A DNA stretch of 42,511 nucleotides from Bacteroidales bacterium. Its GTDB lineage: Bacteria; Bacteroidota; Bacteroidia; Bacteroidales; UBA1402. The stretch is taken from NCBI GenBank assembly GCA_028709215.1, contig JAQVXI010000001.1, forward strand, positions 1 through 42,511. The letters are read 5' to 3'. Below, in pieces: positions 35,533 to 42,511 of this stretch (its first letter is position 1; every line of letters starts with the position of its first letter). A model generated the notes under the pieces. That model was not told where the DNA came from and did not search any database. It saw nothing but the letters and a program-made list of their open reading frames with translations. Made by a program: the position numbers and the translations under genes.

Positions 35533-37206
35533 TTATTTTGTAACCCGATCTAATTTTTTCATAATGGATACCATGAAGAAAGCTGATAGGATGCAACAAA
35601 CAACAAAAATCAACCAGAGTGACCACAAAGGAACTTGATCCCAGAAGTGCGAACCAATTTGTATGAGAAAGTTACCAATGGCTGTTGCGGCAAACCAGCC
35701 TCCTTGCATGAGCCCTTTGTATTTTGGGGGTGCAACCTTCGATACAAAAGAAATGCCCATAGGACTGATGAATAATTCAGCAATGGTCAAGACAAAGTAG
35801 GTCGAAATGAGCCAATAGGGGGTCACCCGAGCATAATCTACGACGTCTCCCCGTTCCATTGGACTCAGCAAACCAACCGAGCCCCAGGTCATGAGAAGGT
35901 AAGCTAGTCCAGCGATCAGCATGCCTAAAGCAATTTTTCTTGGAGCGGAAGGCTCCTTGCCTTTACGAGCCAAGTGGTTGAATAAACCAACCGATATAGG
36001 GGTAAGTAGTACGATAAAGAATGGATTGAAATGCTGAAATAATTGTGGCGTAAATGGATTGCTATCCGAAAATCCTGCAATGCGGTAATAGGCCCAAGTC
36101 GCTGCGATGAGGCAGACAACGGCATATACCCAACGTTGGGTTCCGGAACGTTTTACGGTAAAATACCCGGCAATCAGCGCGATCGCAACCGGAAGGAGTG
36201 CAAAAAGATCAAACCAGATGTTGGTAAACCTACTTACAGAGGTTTGTGTGTAATCCCGGGCAAAGTAGGTCAGTGTCAATCCGTTTTGGTGGAATGCCAT
36301 CCAGAAGAAAATCACAGCAGCAAAAACAAGCAGCAGTGCAACAATGCGTTCGCGGGTTTCTTTTGGACTCAGTGTTTCTTCGATCGTCTCTGAGGGATTC
36401 TTCTTATCGGTCTTGGAGGGAACCGCAGGTGTATAGGTGCGTTTTCCCAGGATGAAAATACCAAAGGAGAAAATCAAACTCAAGCAGGCCACTCCAAAAC
36501 CAAGTTGATACGCACCCCCCAGCGCGTTTACGTATGCTTGTCCAAATTCGGCTATATTCGTAAGTGAAACATCTGCTTGTTGCAGTTGAGCAATGCTGAG
36601 AAAATCTTGTTGTGCTGTAGCGCTGAGTCCGTCCGCTCCTACCATTTTATGAAAAAGTTCCGGAATTCTGGAGTCGTAGGTAAAACCACTTCTGCCCAGA
36701 ACAAAATTGACAACCGCTTGAGCAGCCGTCGGTGCAAACATGGCTCCAATGTTTATAAACATATAAAAAACACTAAAGCCGCTGTCACGCTTGGATTCAT
36801 AGGTGGGGTTGTCGTACATTCGTCCGACCAAGGCTTGTAGATTGCCTTTAAAAAGACCGGTCCCGACGGCAATCACCCCCAGTGCAGTAAAAATGGCAGT
36901 GAGTTCCAACTGTCCGAGCAATGTTGGAAAGGCCAAAAGCAGATACCCAAAAAACATCACAAGCATACCCAACGTGACTGTTTTTTGATGTCCCAGCCAG
37001 TGGTCTGCGATCACACCACCTACTAAGGGCATAAAGTAGACAAACAATAAGAACGTTGCGTAGATTTCACCGGCTGCCGCTTCAGAATAGCCGTATTTTG
37101 CCTGTAGAAACAGAACAAAGATCGCGATCATGGTATAATACCCAAAACGCTCGCCAAGATTGGCCAGCGCTGTAACAAAGAGTCCTTTCGGTTGTTCCTT
37201 AAACAT
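35533..37206 (-). CDS. POT/PTR family peptide transporter
   Basis: A 557-residue major-facilitator protein of the proton-coupled oligopeptide transporter family, with about 12-14 membrane segments. The start at 37206 (MFKEQPKGLF) is chosen over an upstream in-frame ATG. TM1 carries NLGERFGYYTM: the ER of the E1xxE2R motif is present but the first Glu is replaced by Asn. FVYFMPLVGGVIADHWLGHQKTV matches the loop 2-3 PTR signature. Mid-protein MAFHQNGLTLTYFARDYT fits the family's TM7 region. It probably imports di- and tripeptides. The mRNA start is set by a -7 box at 37228-37235. Confidence 0.9.
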   Translation of the reverse strand: MFKEQPKGLFVTALANLGERFGYYTMIAIFVLFLQAKYGYSEAAAGEIYATFLLFVYFMPLVGGVIADHWLGHQKTVTLGMLVMFFGYLLLAFPTLLGQLELTAIFTALGVIAVGTGLFKGNLQALVGRMYDNPTYESKRDSGFSVFYMFINIGAMFAPTAAQAVVNFVLGRSGFTYDSRIPELFHKMVGADGLSATAQQDFLSIAQLQQADVSLTNIAEFGQAYVNALGGAYQLGFGVACLSLIFSFGIFILGKRTYTPAVPSKTDKKNPSETIEETLSPKETRERIVALLLVFAAVIFFWMAFHQNGLTLTYFARDYTQTSVSRFTNIWFDLFALLPVAIALIAGYFTVKRSGTQRWVYAVVCLIAATWAYYRIAGFSDSNPFTPQLFQHFNPFFIVLLTPISVGLFNHLARKGKEPSAPRKIALGMLIAGLAYLLMTWGSVGLLSPMERGDVVDYARVTPYWLISTYFVLTIAELFISPMGISFVSKVAPPKYKGLMQGGWFAATAIGNFLIQIGSHFWDQVPLWSLWLIFVVCCILSAFFMVSIMKKLDRVTK

Positions 37207-37227
37207 AGTCGTTTTTTTTCTGATGAG

Positions 37228-37235
37228 CAAACTTA
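37228..37235 (-). promoter_or_regulatory. Bacteroidota -7 element for the POT transporter gene
   Basis: The minus strand reads TAAGTTTG, an exact TAnnTTTG match, 21 nt before the start codon at 37206. A TTTG at 37251-37254 (minus) is 15 nt upstream, shorter than usual. It lies downstream of the terminator at 37271-37314, so the transporter can be transcribed independently of the upstream small transcript. Confidence 0.5.
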
Positions 37236-37270
37236 CAAATTAATTGCACGCAAACCGCATTTGCTGTTCA

Positions 37271-37314
37271 AAATAAAAAAAATATGGGCTGAGATCGTTT
37301 GAATCCCAGCCCAT
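37271..37314 (-). terminator. Intrinsic terminator on the minus strand
   Basis: ATGGGCTG (37284-37291) and CAGCCCAT (37307-37314) form a perfect 8-bp stem, continued after one mismatch by GAT/ATC with a 7-nt loop. On the minus strand the stem is followed by a run of eight T residues (A at 37275-37282). It ends nothing that I can call as a protein gene, which points to a small RNA or a leader transcript. Confidence 0.75.
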
Positions 37315-37421
37315 CAACCACTCCAACGTTAAGGTTGAGCATGGATTTCCATGCCTCCTTTTCACAAAAAAATTCCGACACAAAGCTAACGTAAGTAGTG
37401 GGTTTTGGTCGGACAAATTTA
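37315..37421 (-). ncRNA. Candidate small RNA or attenuator leader
   Basis: The bounds are a guess: from a TAnnTTTG match on the minus strand (37414-37421, TAAATTTG) down to the terminator. Within it lies a hairpin GCATGG-AAAT-CCATGC (37339-37354). Purine-rich AAGGAGG (37354-37360) sits 1 nt before a seven-codon frame, MEIHAQP (37329-37352). AAGG can pair with CCTT at the end of that frame, closing the hairpin. The AAGGAGG is unusual here because Bacteroidota rarely use Shine-Dalgarno sites, but its spacing to the ATG is too short for normal initiation. No expression or conservation evidence is available. Confidence 0.35.
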
Positions 37422-37431
37422 CAAATTGTAA
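37419..37431. promoter_or_regulatory. Palindromic site TTACAA-A-TTGTAA
   Basis: A perfect 6-bp inverted repeat with a 1-nt centre overlaps the candidate minus-strand -7 element at 37414-37421. It could be an operator, but A/T-rich palindromes arise easily by chance. Confidence 0.3.
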
Positions 37432-37555
37432 TGTTTCATTCGAATGATTGCTGTGCAAAACGTACAAAAGCTCGTACGATTTGTCGGTTGTGGATGTTTC
37501 GTGTGGAATTATTGAGTTCTCATTCTAAATGGAATGCGTACACGTAAATTTTTTG

Positions 37556-37563
37556 TATCTTTG
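37556..37563 (+). promoter_or_regulatory. Bacteroidota -7 element for the cold-shock-domain gene
   Basis: TATCTTTG matches TAnnTTTG exactly. No good -33 element is seen. Transcription would begin near 37570, giving a leader of about 60 nt. Confidence 0.55.
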
Positions 37564-37572
37564 CAAAGAAGA

Positions 37573-37609
37573 CTTCTAAAAGAAGTTGAATTTGCCCGAG
37601 TTGGGCAAA
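37573..37609 (+). promoter_or_regulatory. Structured 5' leader of the cold-shock-domain gene
   Basis: Two perfect hairpins lie between promoter and start codon: CTTCT-AAA-AGAAG (37573-37585) and TTTGCCC-GAGTT-GGGCAAA (37591-37609). They could give temperature-dependent or growth-dependent control of translation, as in other cold-shock mRNAs. This is an inference from position only. Confidence 0.4.
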
Positions 37610-37632
37610 TGTTAAAACATGAAATCAGTAAA

Positions 37633-38076
37633 ATGGCGAGATCGCAAGAATCCTTCAACAAAAAAGAAAAAGAAAAAAAGAGACTAAAAAAACGTCAGGA
37701 CAAGTTGCTAAAGCAAGAAGAGAGAAAAAGCAGCGGGAGCTCAAGCATGGATGATATGATTGCTTACGTGGATGCTTTTGGCAACATTACAGACACGCCT
37801 CCAGATCCCAGTCAAAAGGAAAAAATTGATCTGGATAGCATTGAAATTTCGGTAGCAAAAAAAGAAGAAGTAGAAGTAGATCCGATTCGTCGAGGAAAAG
37901 TGGATTATTTCAACGACTCAAAAGGTTTCGGTTTTATTCGTGAAACGGAGTCTGGTGAAAAATACTTTGTTCATATAAATGGCTTAATCGATCGCGTCAT
38001 AGAAGGTGATCGTGTTGAGTTTGAACTGGAGAAAGGCTTGAAGGGCTTGAATGCAGTTCGCGTAAAAAAGGTCTGA
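37633..38076 (+). CDS. Cold-shock-domain protein with basic N-terminus
   Basis: 147 residues from the ATG at 37633, giving the MARSQESFNKKEKEKKRLKK start that I recognise from Bacteroidota relatives. The in-frame extension upstream runs through the promoter and is rejected. The first 35 residues are highly basic and helical, followed by an acidic linker with DDMIAYVDAFGNITDTPPDP. The C-terminal cold-shock domain (about 84-147) has RNP1-like KGFGFI and RNP2-like YFVHI. It should bind single-stranded RNA or DNA. Its stop codon lies inside the stem of the following terminator. Confidence 0.9.
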   Translation: MARSQESFNKKEKEKKRLKKRQDKLLKQEERKSSGSSSMDDMIAYVDAFGNITDTPPDPSQKEKIDLDSIEISVAKKEEVEVDPIRRGKVDYFNDSKGFGFIRETESGEKYFVHINGLIDRVIEGDRVEFELEKGLKGLNAVRVKKV

Positions 38077-38098
38077 CCTTCGGGGTCTGACCTTTTTT
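38064..38098. terminator. Bidirectional intrinsic terminator
   Basis: AAAAAAGGTC (38064-38073) pairs with GACCTTTTTT (38089-38098). After a T-T mismatch, GACC (38075-38078) pairs with GGTC (38084-38087) around a TTCGG loop. The arms give a U-run in both directions, so it can stop both the cold-shock-domain transcript and the convergent cytochrome bd operon. The cold-shock gene's TGA (38074-38076) is within the stem. Confidence 0.85.
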
Positions 38099-38100
38099 AA

Positions 38101-39522
38101 TTATAAGCTGGTGAAACGGTATCTGAATCCCACATAAGGCGTCCAATAACTGGATGCCTTAAAGCTTCCGTCTTGCTGTACGGACCAATTCCAGCGATAG
38201 TCAACCCCTGCGATCACAAATGGGATGATTTCATATGCAGCTCGAACCGTCAAAAAGGATCGGTCGTCCAGCGTTAACGCATCGCTTAACGTACCGAGTG
38301 CTCCCTTGATATAGTATGCGGTGAGAACGGTGTTTTCCAGTAAATCGCTTGCGTCTGCTTCTAAACGCAACAGTGCCGGGTTGGTCGAATCCAGGTTGTC
38401 CGGCAACATCAGCGCACCCTTCACGTAAGCTTTTTCCAAGACTTGGATTCCCAGAGAACCGTAAATGCCTTTTTTTTGTTTTGCATCAATCAACGACAAA
38501 ATTCGAGCATCCTTGTTGAGCTCGTAGGTGTAATCAAAGAAGTGAGGAATGAAATGGTCGGAGTACATCAATCGTTCCATACGAAGATCTGTGCGCAGCA
38601 TATTCCCCAAGAAGCGAATTTTGAAATCCAAACCAATGCTGGCGCCATATCCGCTGGAATACGTTCTAGCATTATTTGCAAACGATCCATTGGGTTGAGA
38701 GGCAATGGAGTCTTGAACGTGCTGGATGAATGCAGGATTCTGGTTTTCCAAAAGTGTAGCCCCTCCCATAAAAGCGGCTAAGTGGACCATTTCCATATCA
38801 ATGAACGTTATTCCCAAATCAAGACCCAGTCCTGTCATGCTCCCTTGGCGGTTTAAAAACGTGCTCGTGTTTGAGTAGAGATCGGTGGCGGCAATGGGCC
38901 CCGTGTTATCCAGATCCGTTACAAAATTGAAACCCACATCCATTGTTTCCAAAATGGGGATGTGCGTAAAGCTTAAGGGACGCACATAGGGGCGTAATCC
39001 CAATAAATTGAGTGATTTAAAATTTAAATCGCTGTAAAGCACTTCCATACCAATGAAGCGTTTGTAGCAGTAATCTAATTCCAGACCGACTTTGCGTTTG
39101 TCGTAACTGATGGAGTTTTGATAATTGTGAACCAAAAGACCATAACCCAAGGATGCATCACGAATGTTTCCTACTTTAAAATACAGTGGATCGTATTTTT
39201 TGCTTCCCCAACTCAGATAGCGCAACATACGTAATGCGCCGATACCATCCTGGTATTCATCCATTTTGAAGGATGCGTCATTTAAGTTTAACATAACGGG
39301 TACATCCAATCCGATTCCGATCTTCCAGAAGTGGAGGTGGGGTTGAAACCGAAAGCCCATGTAGGATTGATCTCCAATCTTTGAGTAGCCGAATATGGCT
39401 TCCAGTTCGTTTTTTTTCTCAAAATCGTCTGACCAATCGTAGTAATCGGGTTTTCGTGCCATGATGGTCAGCGAAATACCCAAGAATATGCAACAAAATA
39501 GAAAGAATTGACGTGTATTCAT
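38101..39522 (-). CDS. Putative outer-membrane beta-barrel protein
   Basis: A 473-residue protein of unknown function. The start at 39522 opens a signal peptide (NTRQFFLFCCIFLGISLTIMA, about 1-22). The mature part alternates short aromatic and glycine-rich strands (for example FKVGNIRDASLGYGLLVHNY) and ends WTPYVGFRYRFTSL, consistent with an outer-membrane barrel. It starts 10 nt after the cydB stop, the same gap as between the other genes of that operon, so it is probably co-transcribed with the bd oxidase. No transport substrate can be assigned. Confidence 0.75.
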   Translation of the reverse strand: MNTRQFFLFCCIFLGISLTIMARKPDYYDWSDDFEKKNELEAIFGYSKIGDQSYMGFRFQPHLHFWKIGIGLDVPVMLNLNDASFKMDEYQDGIGALRMLRYLSWGSKKYDPLYFKVGNIRDASLGYGLLVHNYQNSISYDKRKVGLELDYCYKRFIGMEVLYSDLNFKSLNLLGLRPYVRPLSFTHIPILETMDVGFNFVTDLDNTGPIAATDLYSNTSTFLNRQGSMTGLGLDLGITFIDMEMVHLAAFMGGATLLENQNPAFIQHVQDSIASQPNGSFANNARTYSSGYGASIGLDFKIRFLGNMLRTDLRMERLMYSDHFIPHFFDYTYELNKDARILSLIDAKQKKGIYGSLGIQVLEKAYVKGALMLPDNLDSTNPALLRLEADASDLLENTVLTAYYIKGALGTLSDALTLDDRSFLTVRAAYEIIPFVIAGVDYRWNWSVQQDGSFKASSYWTPYVGFRYRFTSL

Positions 39523-39532
39523 GTTTGCAAAG

Positions 39533-40678
39533 TTAATAAGAATGTTCCGATGATTGCATTTCGTCGGCGTCAATGGGTTTTCGATTCAGCGATCTCCAAG
39601 CAAAAAAGATATACGTTGCAACAATGGGAATGAGTAAGGATGCGTACGCCATAACCTTTAGCGTGAATGCGCTGGAGGATGCGTTGTAGATGGTTAATGA
39701 ACTTTGCGGGTCTGATAGAGATGGGTAAAATGCAGTATTGTTAAAACCCGTCATCAAAAACAAGGCCAACGCAGTGAAGATGGTTCCGGCCCCTGTATAC
39801 CAAATTCCTTTTTTGAAATGTTGCTGAATCAAGCTACGAACACTTCCGTATAATACCAAAGCAACGCCTATCAATAAAACAGCCAACAACCAAATTTGTT
39901 CTGTCAGGTTTAACCAATACTTGCCTTTAATCAGAGAAATTTCGCCCGTGTTGACATCCACCGCATACCCTTCAGAGACCAAAACCCAAACCAAAAAAAC
40001 GATAAAAAAGAGCAAAAAAGGAACGAAATTATACAAGATTTGTCTTCTGGATCGTGCAAGTATGCGTTTGTGATCAATGCTGTTAATGAAATATAAAGCT
40101 GCTTGGATGCGTGCAAGAAAAAGTATGGATAGTCCTAGAAGTAGGTTCATCGGTTTAACAATGGTTTCCAGTCCATGAAGCGAATTGCCCCAACTGCTGA
40201 TCGTCGGTTGCAGCGGATTGGTTAGGTTGTCTCTATTGACGAGGAATTCCGATCCGCTGAAAAAACCTCCGACGGCCACACCGAGCAAGATAATGCCACC
40301 AAACCCGTTGATCAAAAGAAAGGCTTCATAGACACGTTTACCCAAGAAATTGCCTTTTTTCATGCGGAATTCATAGGATACTGCCTGAAGGGTAAAACAG
40401 AGTAAAATGATCATCCATAACCAGTAAGCGCCGCCAAAACTGGTCGCGTAAAACAGGGGAAAGGCAGCAAAGAATGCACCGCCAAACGTAACCAACGTAG
40501 TATAGGTGAATTCCCACTTCCTGCCTAGCGTATTTAAGAGGATCTTTTGTTCCAAGTCGTTTTTACCGACTTGGTATAGCAATGTCTGACCTCCTTGTAC
40601 AAACAACAGGAAGACCAGTAACGCTCCAAGAAGTGAAATAATAAACCACCAAAAATGCTGTAAGAATAGGTAATCCAT
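39533..40678 (-). CDS. cydB: Cytochrome bd ubiquinol/menaquinol oxidase subunit II
   Basis: A 381-residue inner-membrane protein close to E. coli CydB in length (379). The N-terminus YLFLQHFWWFIISLLGALLVFLLFVQGGQTLL matches the first helix and its Q/G-rich turn (E. coli: GFDMGVG region). About 8-9 hydrophobic segments follow. It stabilises the haem-bearing CydA and forms the heterodimer. It starts 10 nt after cydA. Confidence 0.92.
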   Translation of the reverse strand: MDYLFLQHFWWFIISLLGALLVFLLFVQGGQTLLYQVGKNDLEQKILLNTLGRKWEFTYTTLVTFGGAFFAAFPLFYATSFGGAYWLWMIILLCFTLQAVSYEFRMKKGNFLGKRVYEAFLLINGFGGIILLGVAVGGFFSGSEFLVNRDNLTNPLQPTISSWGNSLHGLETIVKPMNLLLGLSILFLARIQAALYFINSIDHKRILARSRRQILYNFVPFLLFFIVFLVWVLVSEGYAVDVNTGEISLIKGKYWLNLTEQIWLLAVLLIGVALVLYGSVRSLIQQHFKKGIWYTGAGTIFTALALFLMTGFNNTAFYPSLSDPQSSLTIYNASSSAFTLKVMAYASLLIPIVATYIFFAWRSLNRKPIDADEMQSSEHSY

Positions 40679-40688
40679 AGTCTATTGA

Positions 40689-42248
40689 TTAGTGAACCGG
40701 ATCCGGTCCTTTCTTAATTTGTTTTAGTAAGATTCCAATTTCGGCAATCAAAAGAATGCCAAACAATACAGCAAACAAAAGGAAGGTCAGTTGTACAGTG
40801 GATGTGTTCAGGCGAGAAACGGCTGCAAACGTGGGCATGATGTCTTGAATAACCCAAGGCTGTCTACCCACTTCCGCAACAATCCACCCACATTCTGAAC
40901 AGATGTAAGCCAGTAAGATGCTGAAGATCGATGCGCGCAGGATAAGGCCATTACGGCGAAACCAGGGTTTTGCCGCAAAATAACCGACAAAGGGAAAAAA
41001 TGCCAAAAAGAAAAAGCCTAAAATCACCATTAGGTGAAAGGTATAAAACGTCAGAGGAACGTTGGGGATCAGGTGATCTTTGTGAGGAATAAAACCGTAT
41101 CCAAAATGGGCATAATTAGCTTCCAGTGTATCGCGGTGCAGGCTCGCTTCACTCGTGCGTCCCAGCTCGGTTGCAGCCCTGTATGCTGCCAAGGCTTCTA
41201 CTGCTTTTTTGCCGCGAAACATGCGTTCATCGGCGCTTAGACCAACGCTGCGTACACTATCATCATCAACGACTTCGTAGCCGTTCATGAGGTCCTTAAT
41301 TCCGGGCACATATCGGTCTGGATCCCGAAAGGAGAGTAAAGAAAGCATTCCGGGAATTTCGATTTTAAAATGAAAAGGGTCGATGTTGTCGTCCCAATTT
41401 GTTTTACTTGGATTCAATACGCCAAAGCCAATCAATCCGGCGTGGGTGCTGCCCTCATACAAGCCTTCCATTGCTGCAAGTTTCATGGGCTGACGCAGTG
41501 CTACCTGATGCGCAGACCCGTCACCCGTTATTGCTGTAAGCAAGGCGCCGCTAAAACCGACAACGGCAGCGATGCGAATACTTTGTACTGCGAGTTTCCA
41601 TTCGCGTTTTTTCAGCATAAACCAGGCGCTGACACCCACACAAAAAGCGGCTCCGACGATCCAACTGGAAAAAACGGTGTGTAAAAATTTATTAATGGCC
41701 ACAGGCGATAGTAGGACTGCCCAGAAGTCGGCCATTTCGTTTCGCATGGTATCGGGGTTAAAATGCATGCCGTCCGGAAATTGCATCCATGCGTTGGCTA
41801 CCAGAATCCATAATGCCGAAAGTGAGGCTCCGATGACTGTAAGCCAGGTAGAAGCCAAATGAAAGCCTTTACTCACTTTGTTCCAGCCAAAAAACATGAC
41901 CGCAATAAACGTCGACTCCATAAAGAAAGCCAGCATTCCTTCAATCGCAAGTGGTGCTCCGAAAATATCACCCACAAACCAACTGTAATTGGACCAGTTT
42001 GTTCCAAATTCGAATTCCAAAATCAATCCGGTTGCAACACCAATGGCAAAGTTTACCCCAAATAACTTCATCCAGAATTGTGTGTTCCGTTTCCACTCAA
42101 CCTTACCTGTTTTGTAATAGATGGTTTCCATGATGGCAATCACCAGGCCAAGTCCCAGCGTCATCGGTACAAAGAGCCAATGATACATGGCTGTCAAGGC
42201 AAATTGAGCTCTGGACCAGTTAATCAAACTTAGATCAATGTTTTCCAT
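40689..42248 (-). CDS. cydA: Cytochrome bd oxidase subunit I
   Basis: A 519-residue haem-containing quinol oxidase subunit that reduces oxygen to water at the inner membrane. Haem ligands and conserved motifs are visible: His23 in LTAMYHWLFVPMTLGL (His19 in E. coli), the His in NKFLHTVFSSWIVGA (His186) and the Met in YTFHLMVILGFF (Met393). The periplasmic Q-loop starts GDGSAHQVALRQPMKLAAMEG, with the conserved Lys and Glu for quinol. GRQPW is present. Length and a preserved second half of the Q-loop suggest the long-loop type. It starts 10 nt after the DUF4492 gene. Confidence 0.95.
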   Translation of the reverse strand: MENIDLSLINWSRAQFALTAMYHWLFVPMTLGLGLVIAIMETIYYKTGKVEWKRNTQFWMKLFGVNFAIGVATGLILEFEFGTNWSNYSWFVGDIFGAPLAIEGMLAFFMESTFIAVMFFGWNKVSKGFHLASTWLTVIGASLSALWILVANAWMQFPDGMHFNPDTMRNEMADFWAVLLSPVAINKFLHTVFSSWIVGAAFCVGVSAWFMLKKREWKLAVQSIRIAAVVGFSGALLTAITGDGSAHQVALRQPMKLAAMEGLYEGSTHAGLIGFGVLNPSKTNWDDNIDPFHFKIEIPGMLSLLSFRDPDRYVPGIKDLMNGYEVVDDDSVRSVGLSADERMFRGKKAVEALAAYRAATELGRTSEASLHRDTLEANYAHFGYGFIPHKDHLIPNVPLTFYTFHLMVILGFFFLAFFPFVGYFAAKPWFRRNGLILRASIFSILLAYICSECGWIVAEVGRQPWVIQDIMPTFAAVSRLNTSTVQLTFLLFAVLFGILLIAEIGILLKQIKKGPDPVH

Positions 42249-42258
42249 GAATTATAAT

Positions 42259-42489
42259 TTAAGGTGCTTCCTTCACGTCGGATCGCTGAACGAGTTCTCT
42301 GCCTACGTAGGAGGCCTTTTCCTGATCGTTTTCAAATCGGGTGTTGAGGTAGTTTGGAAAAAAAATCAGGCGCATGATGCCAAAAAACACAACGAGTTTA
42401 AGAAGGATGATGAGCCACAGCGTCTTGCCAAGCTTCATGCTTTTAAATCCTTCGTAGTAAAAACGACCAACTGCGACGAACCAATTCAT
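42259..42489 (-). CDS. DUF4492-type small membrane protein
   Basis: A 76-residue protein with one membrane helix (about residues 22-45, TLWLIILLKLVVFFGIMRLIF), preceded by an aromatic, basic start (NWFVAVGRFYYEGFKSMKLGK). I recognise it as the DUF4492 family, which in Bacteroidota sits directly before cydA. By size, single helix and position it is a plausible accessory subunit of the bd oxidase, comparable to CydX in proteobacteria, though no homology to CydX is visible. The operon promoter lies beyond the window edge. Confidence 0.85.
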   Translation of the reverse strand: MNWFVAVGRFYYEGFKSMKLGKTLWLIILLKLVVFFGIMRLIFFPNYLNTRFENDQEKASYVGRELVQRSDVKEAP

Positions 42490-42511
42490 AGGTTTAACGT
42501 GTATGGATGTA

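Larger units (their letters stand above)
37207..37632. other. Intergenic region between divergent genes
   Basis: This 426-nt gap separates the POT transporter (minus) from the cold-shock-domain gene (plus). It holds a POT promoter box, a strong minus-strand terminator, a promoter-like and palindromic site further upstream on the minus strand, and a plus-strand promoter with a structured leader. A 75-codon open frame on the minus strand here has no protein-like features and I do not call it. Confidence 0.7.

Noticed and set aside
37240-37467. 75-codon minus-strand frame in the long intergenic gap
   Set aside because: It reads straight through a strong terminator hairpin and a promoter-like box, and shows no domain, signal or membrane segment.
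1-42511. CRISPR arrays, tRNA or rRNA genes, insertion sequences, prophage or integron parts
   Set aside because: Intergenic gaps are short and I found no direct-repeat arrays, cloverleaf-like sequences, transposase or integrase genes, or terminal inverted repeats.

Overview
The window is a 42.5 kb stretch of a Bacteroidota chromosome, most likely Bacteroidales. The evidence is the recurrent TAnnTTTG -7 promoter element in intergenic gaps, the near absence of Shine-Dalgarno sequences, and typical family content: a Nudix-type xylose regulator with xylB and xylA, a DPP4-type peptidase, DUF4492 next to cydAB, an SLBB-domain Wza protein and an EpsG-type polymerase. I cannot name a genus or species. 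I count 36 protein genes, no rRNA or tRNA, no CRISPR array and no insertion sequence. Coding density is very high.

Layout. 1-2657 holds a family 2 glycosyltransferase and a WzxC-like flippase. 2629-11006 is a housekeeping patchwork on both strands: radical SAM protein, DPP4, lipoyl synthase, a membrane-anchored protein of unknown function, two rRNA-methyltransferase-type proteins, a hexapeptide acyltransferase and a periplasmic cyclophilin. 11117-14034 is a sugar nucleotidyltransferase, galactokinase and an ATP-cone/Mrr-like nuclease. 14242-19515 is a xylose operon (Nudix-type regulator, xylB, xylA) with an alkaline phosphatase appended. After a DNA repair methyltransferase on the other strand, 20134-28410 is an exopolysaccharide or capsule export and assembly block (Wza, Wzz, Wzx, Wzy/EpsG, two glycosyltransferases); its centre is AT-rich. 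28459-34484 holds an ABC-F protein, mannose-6-phosphate isomerase, and a peroxiredoxin-zwf-pgl cluster. On the minus strand follow an asparaginase and a POT peptide transporter. 37207-37632 is the only long gene-free gap; it holds promoters, a strong minus-strand terminator and a candidate small RNA. A cold-shock-domain protein then converges on a minus-strand cytochrome bd operon (DUF4492, cydA, cydB, outer-membrane barrel).

How they fit. XylB and XylA turn xylose into xylulose-5-phosphate, while Zwf and Pgl supply NADPH and 6-phosphogluconate. ManA and the nucleotidyltransferase can feed activated sugars to the surface polysaccharide block. DPP4, the POT transporter and asparaginase fit a peptide- and amino-acid-using lifestyle, and the bd oxidase plus peroxiredoxin fit microaerobic or oxygen-stressed growth.

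I see no single spectacular new system. The best leads are the candidate RNA at 37271-37431, the four-gene bd-oxidase operon with uniform 10-nt gaps, the long palindrome upstream of the xylose operon, the ATP-cone/nuclease fusion, and a membrane-anchored protein that resembles a degenerate Nudix domain.
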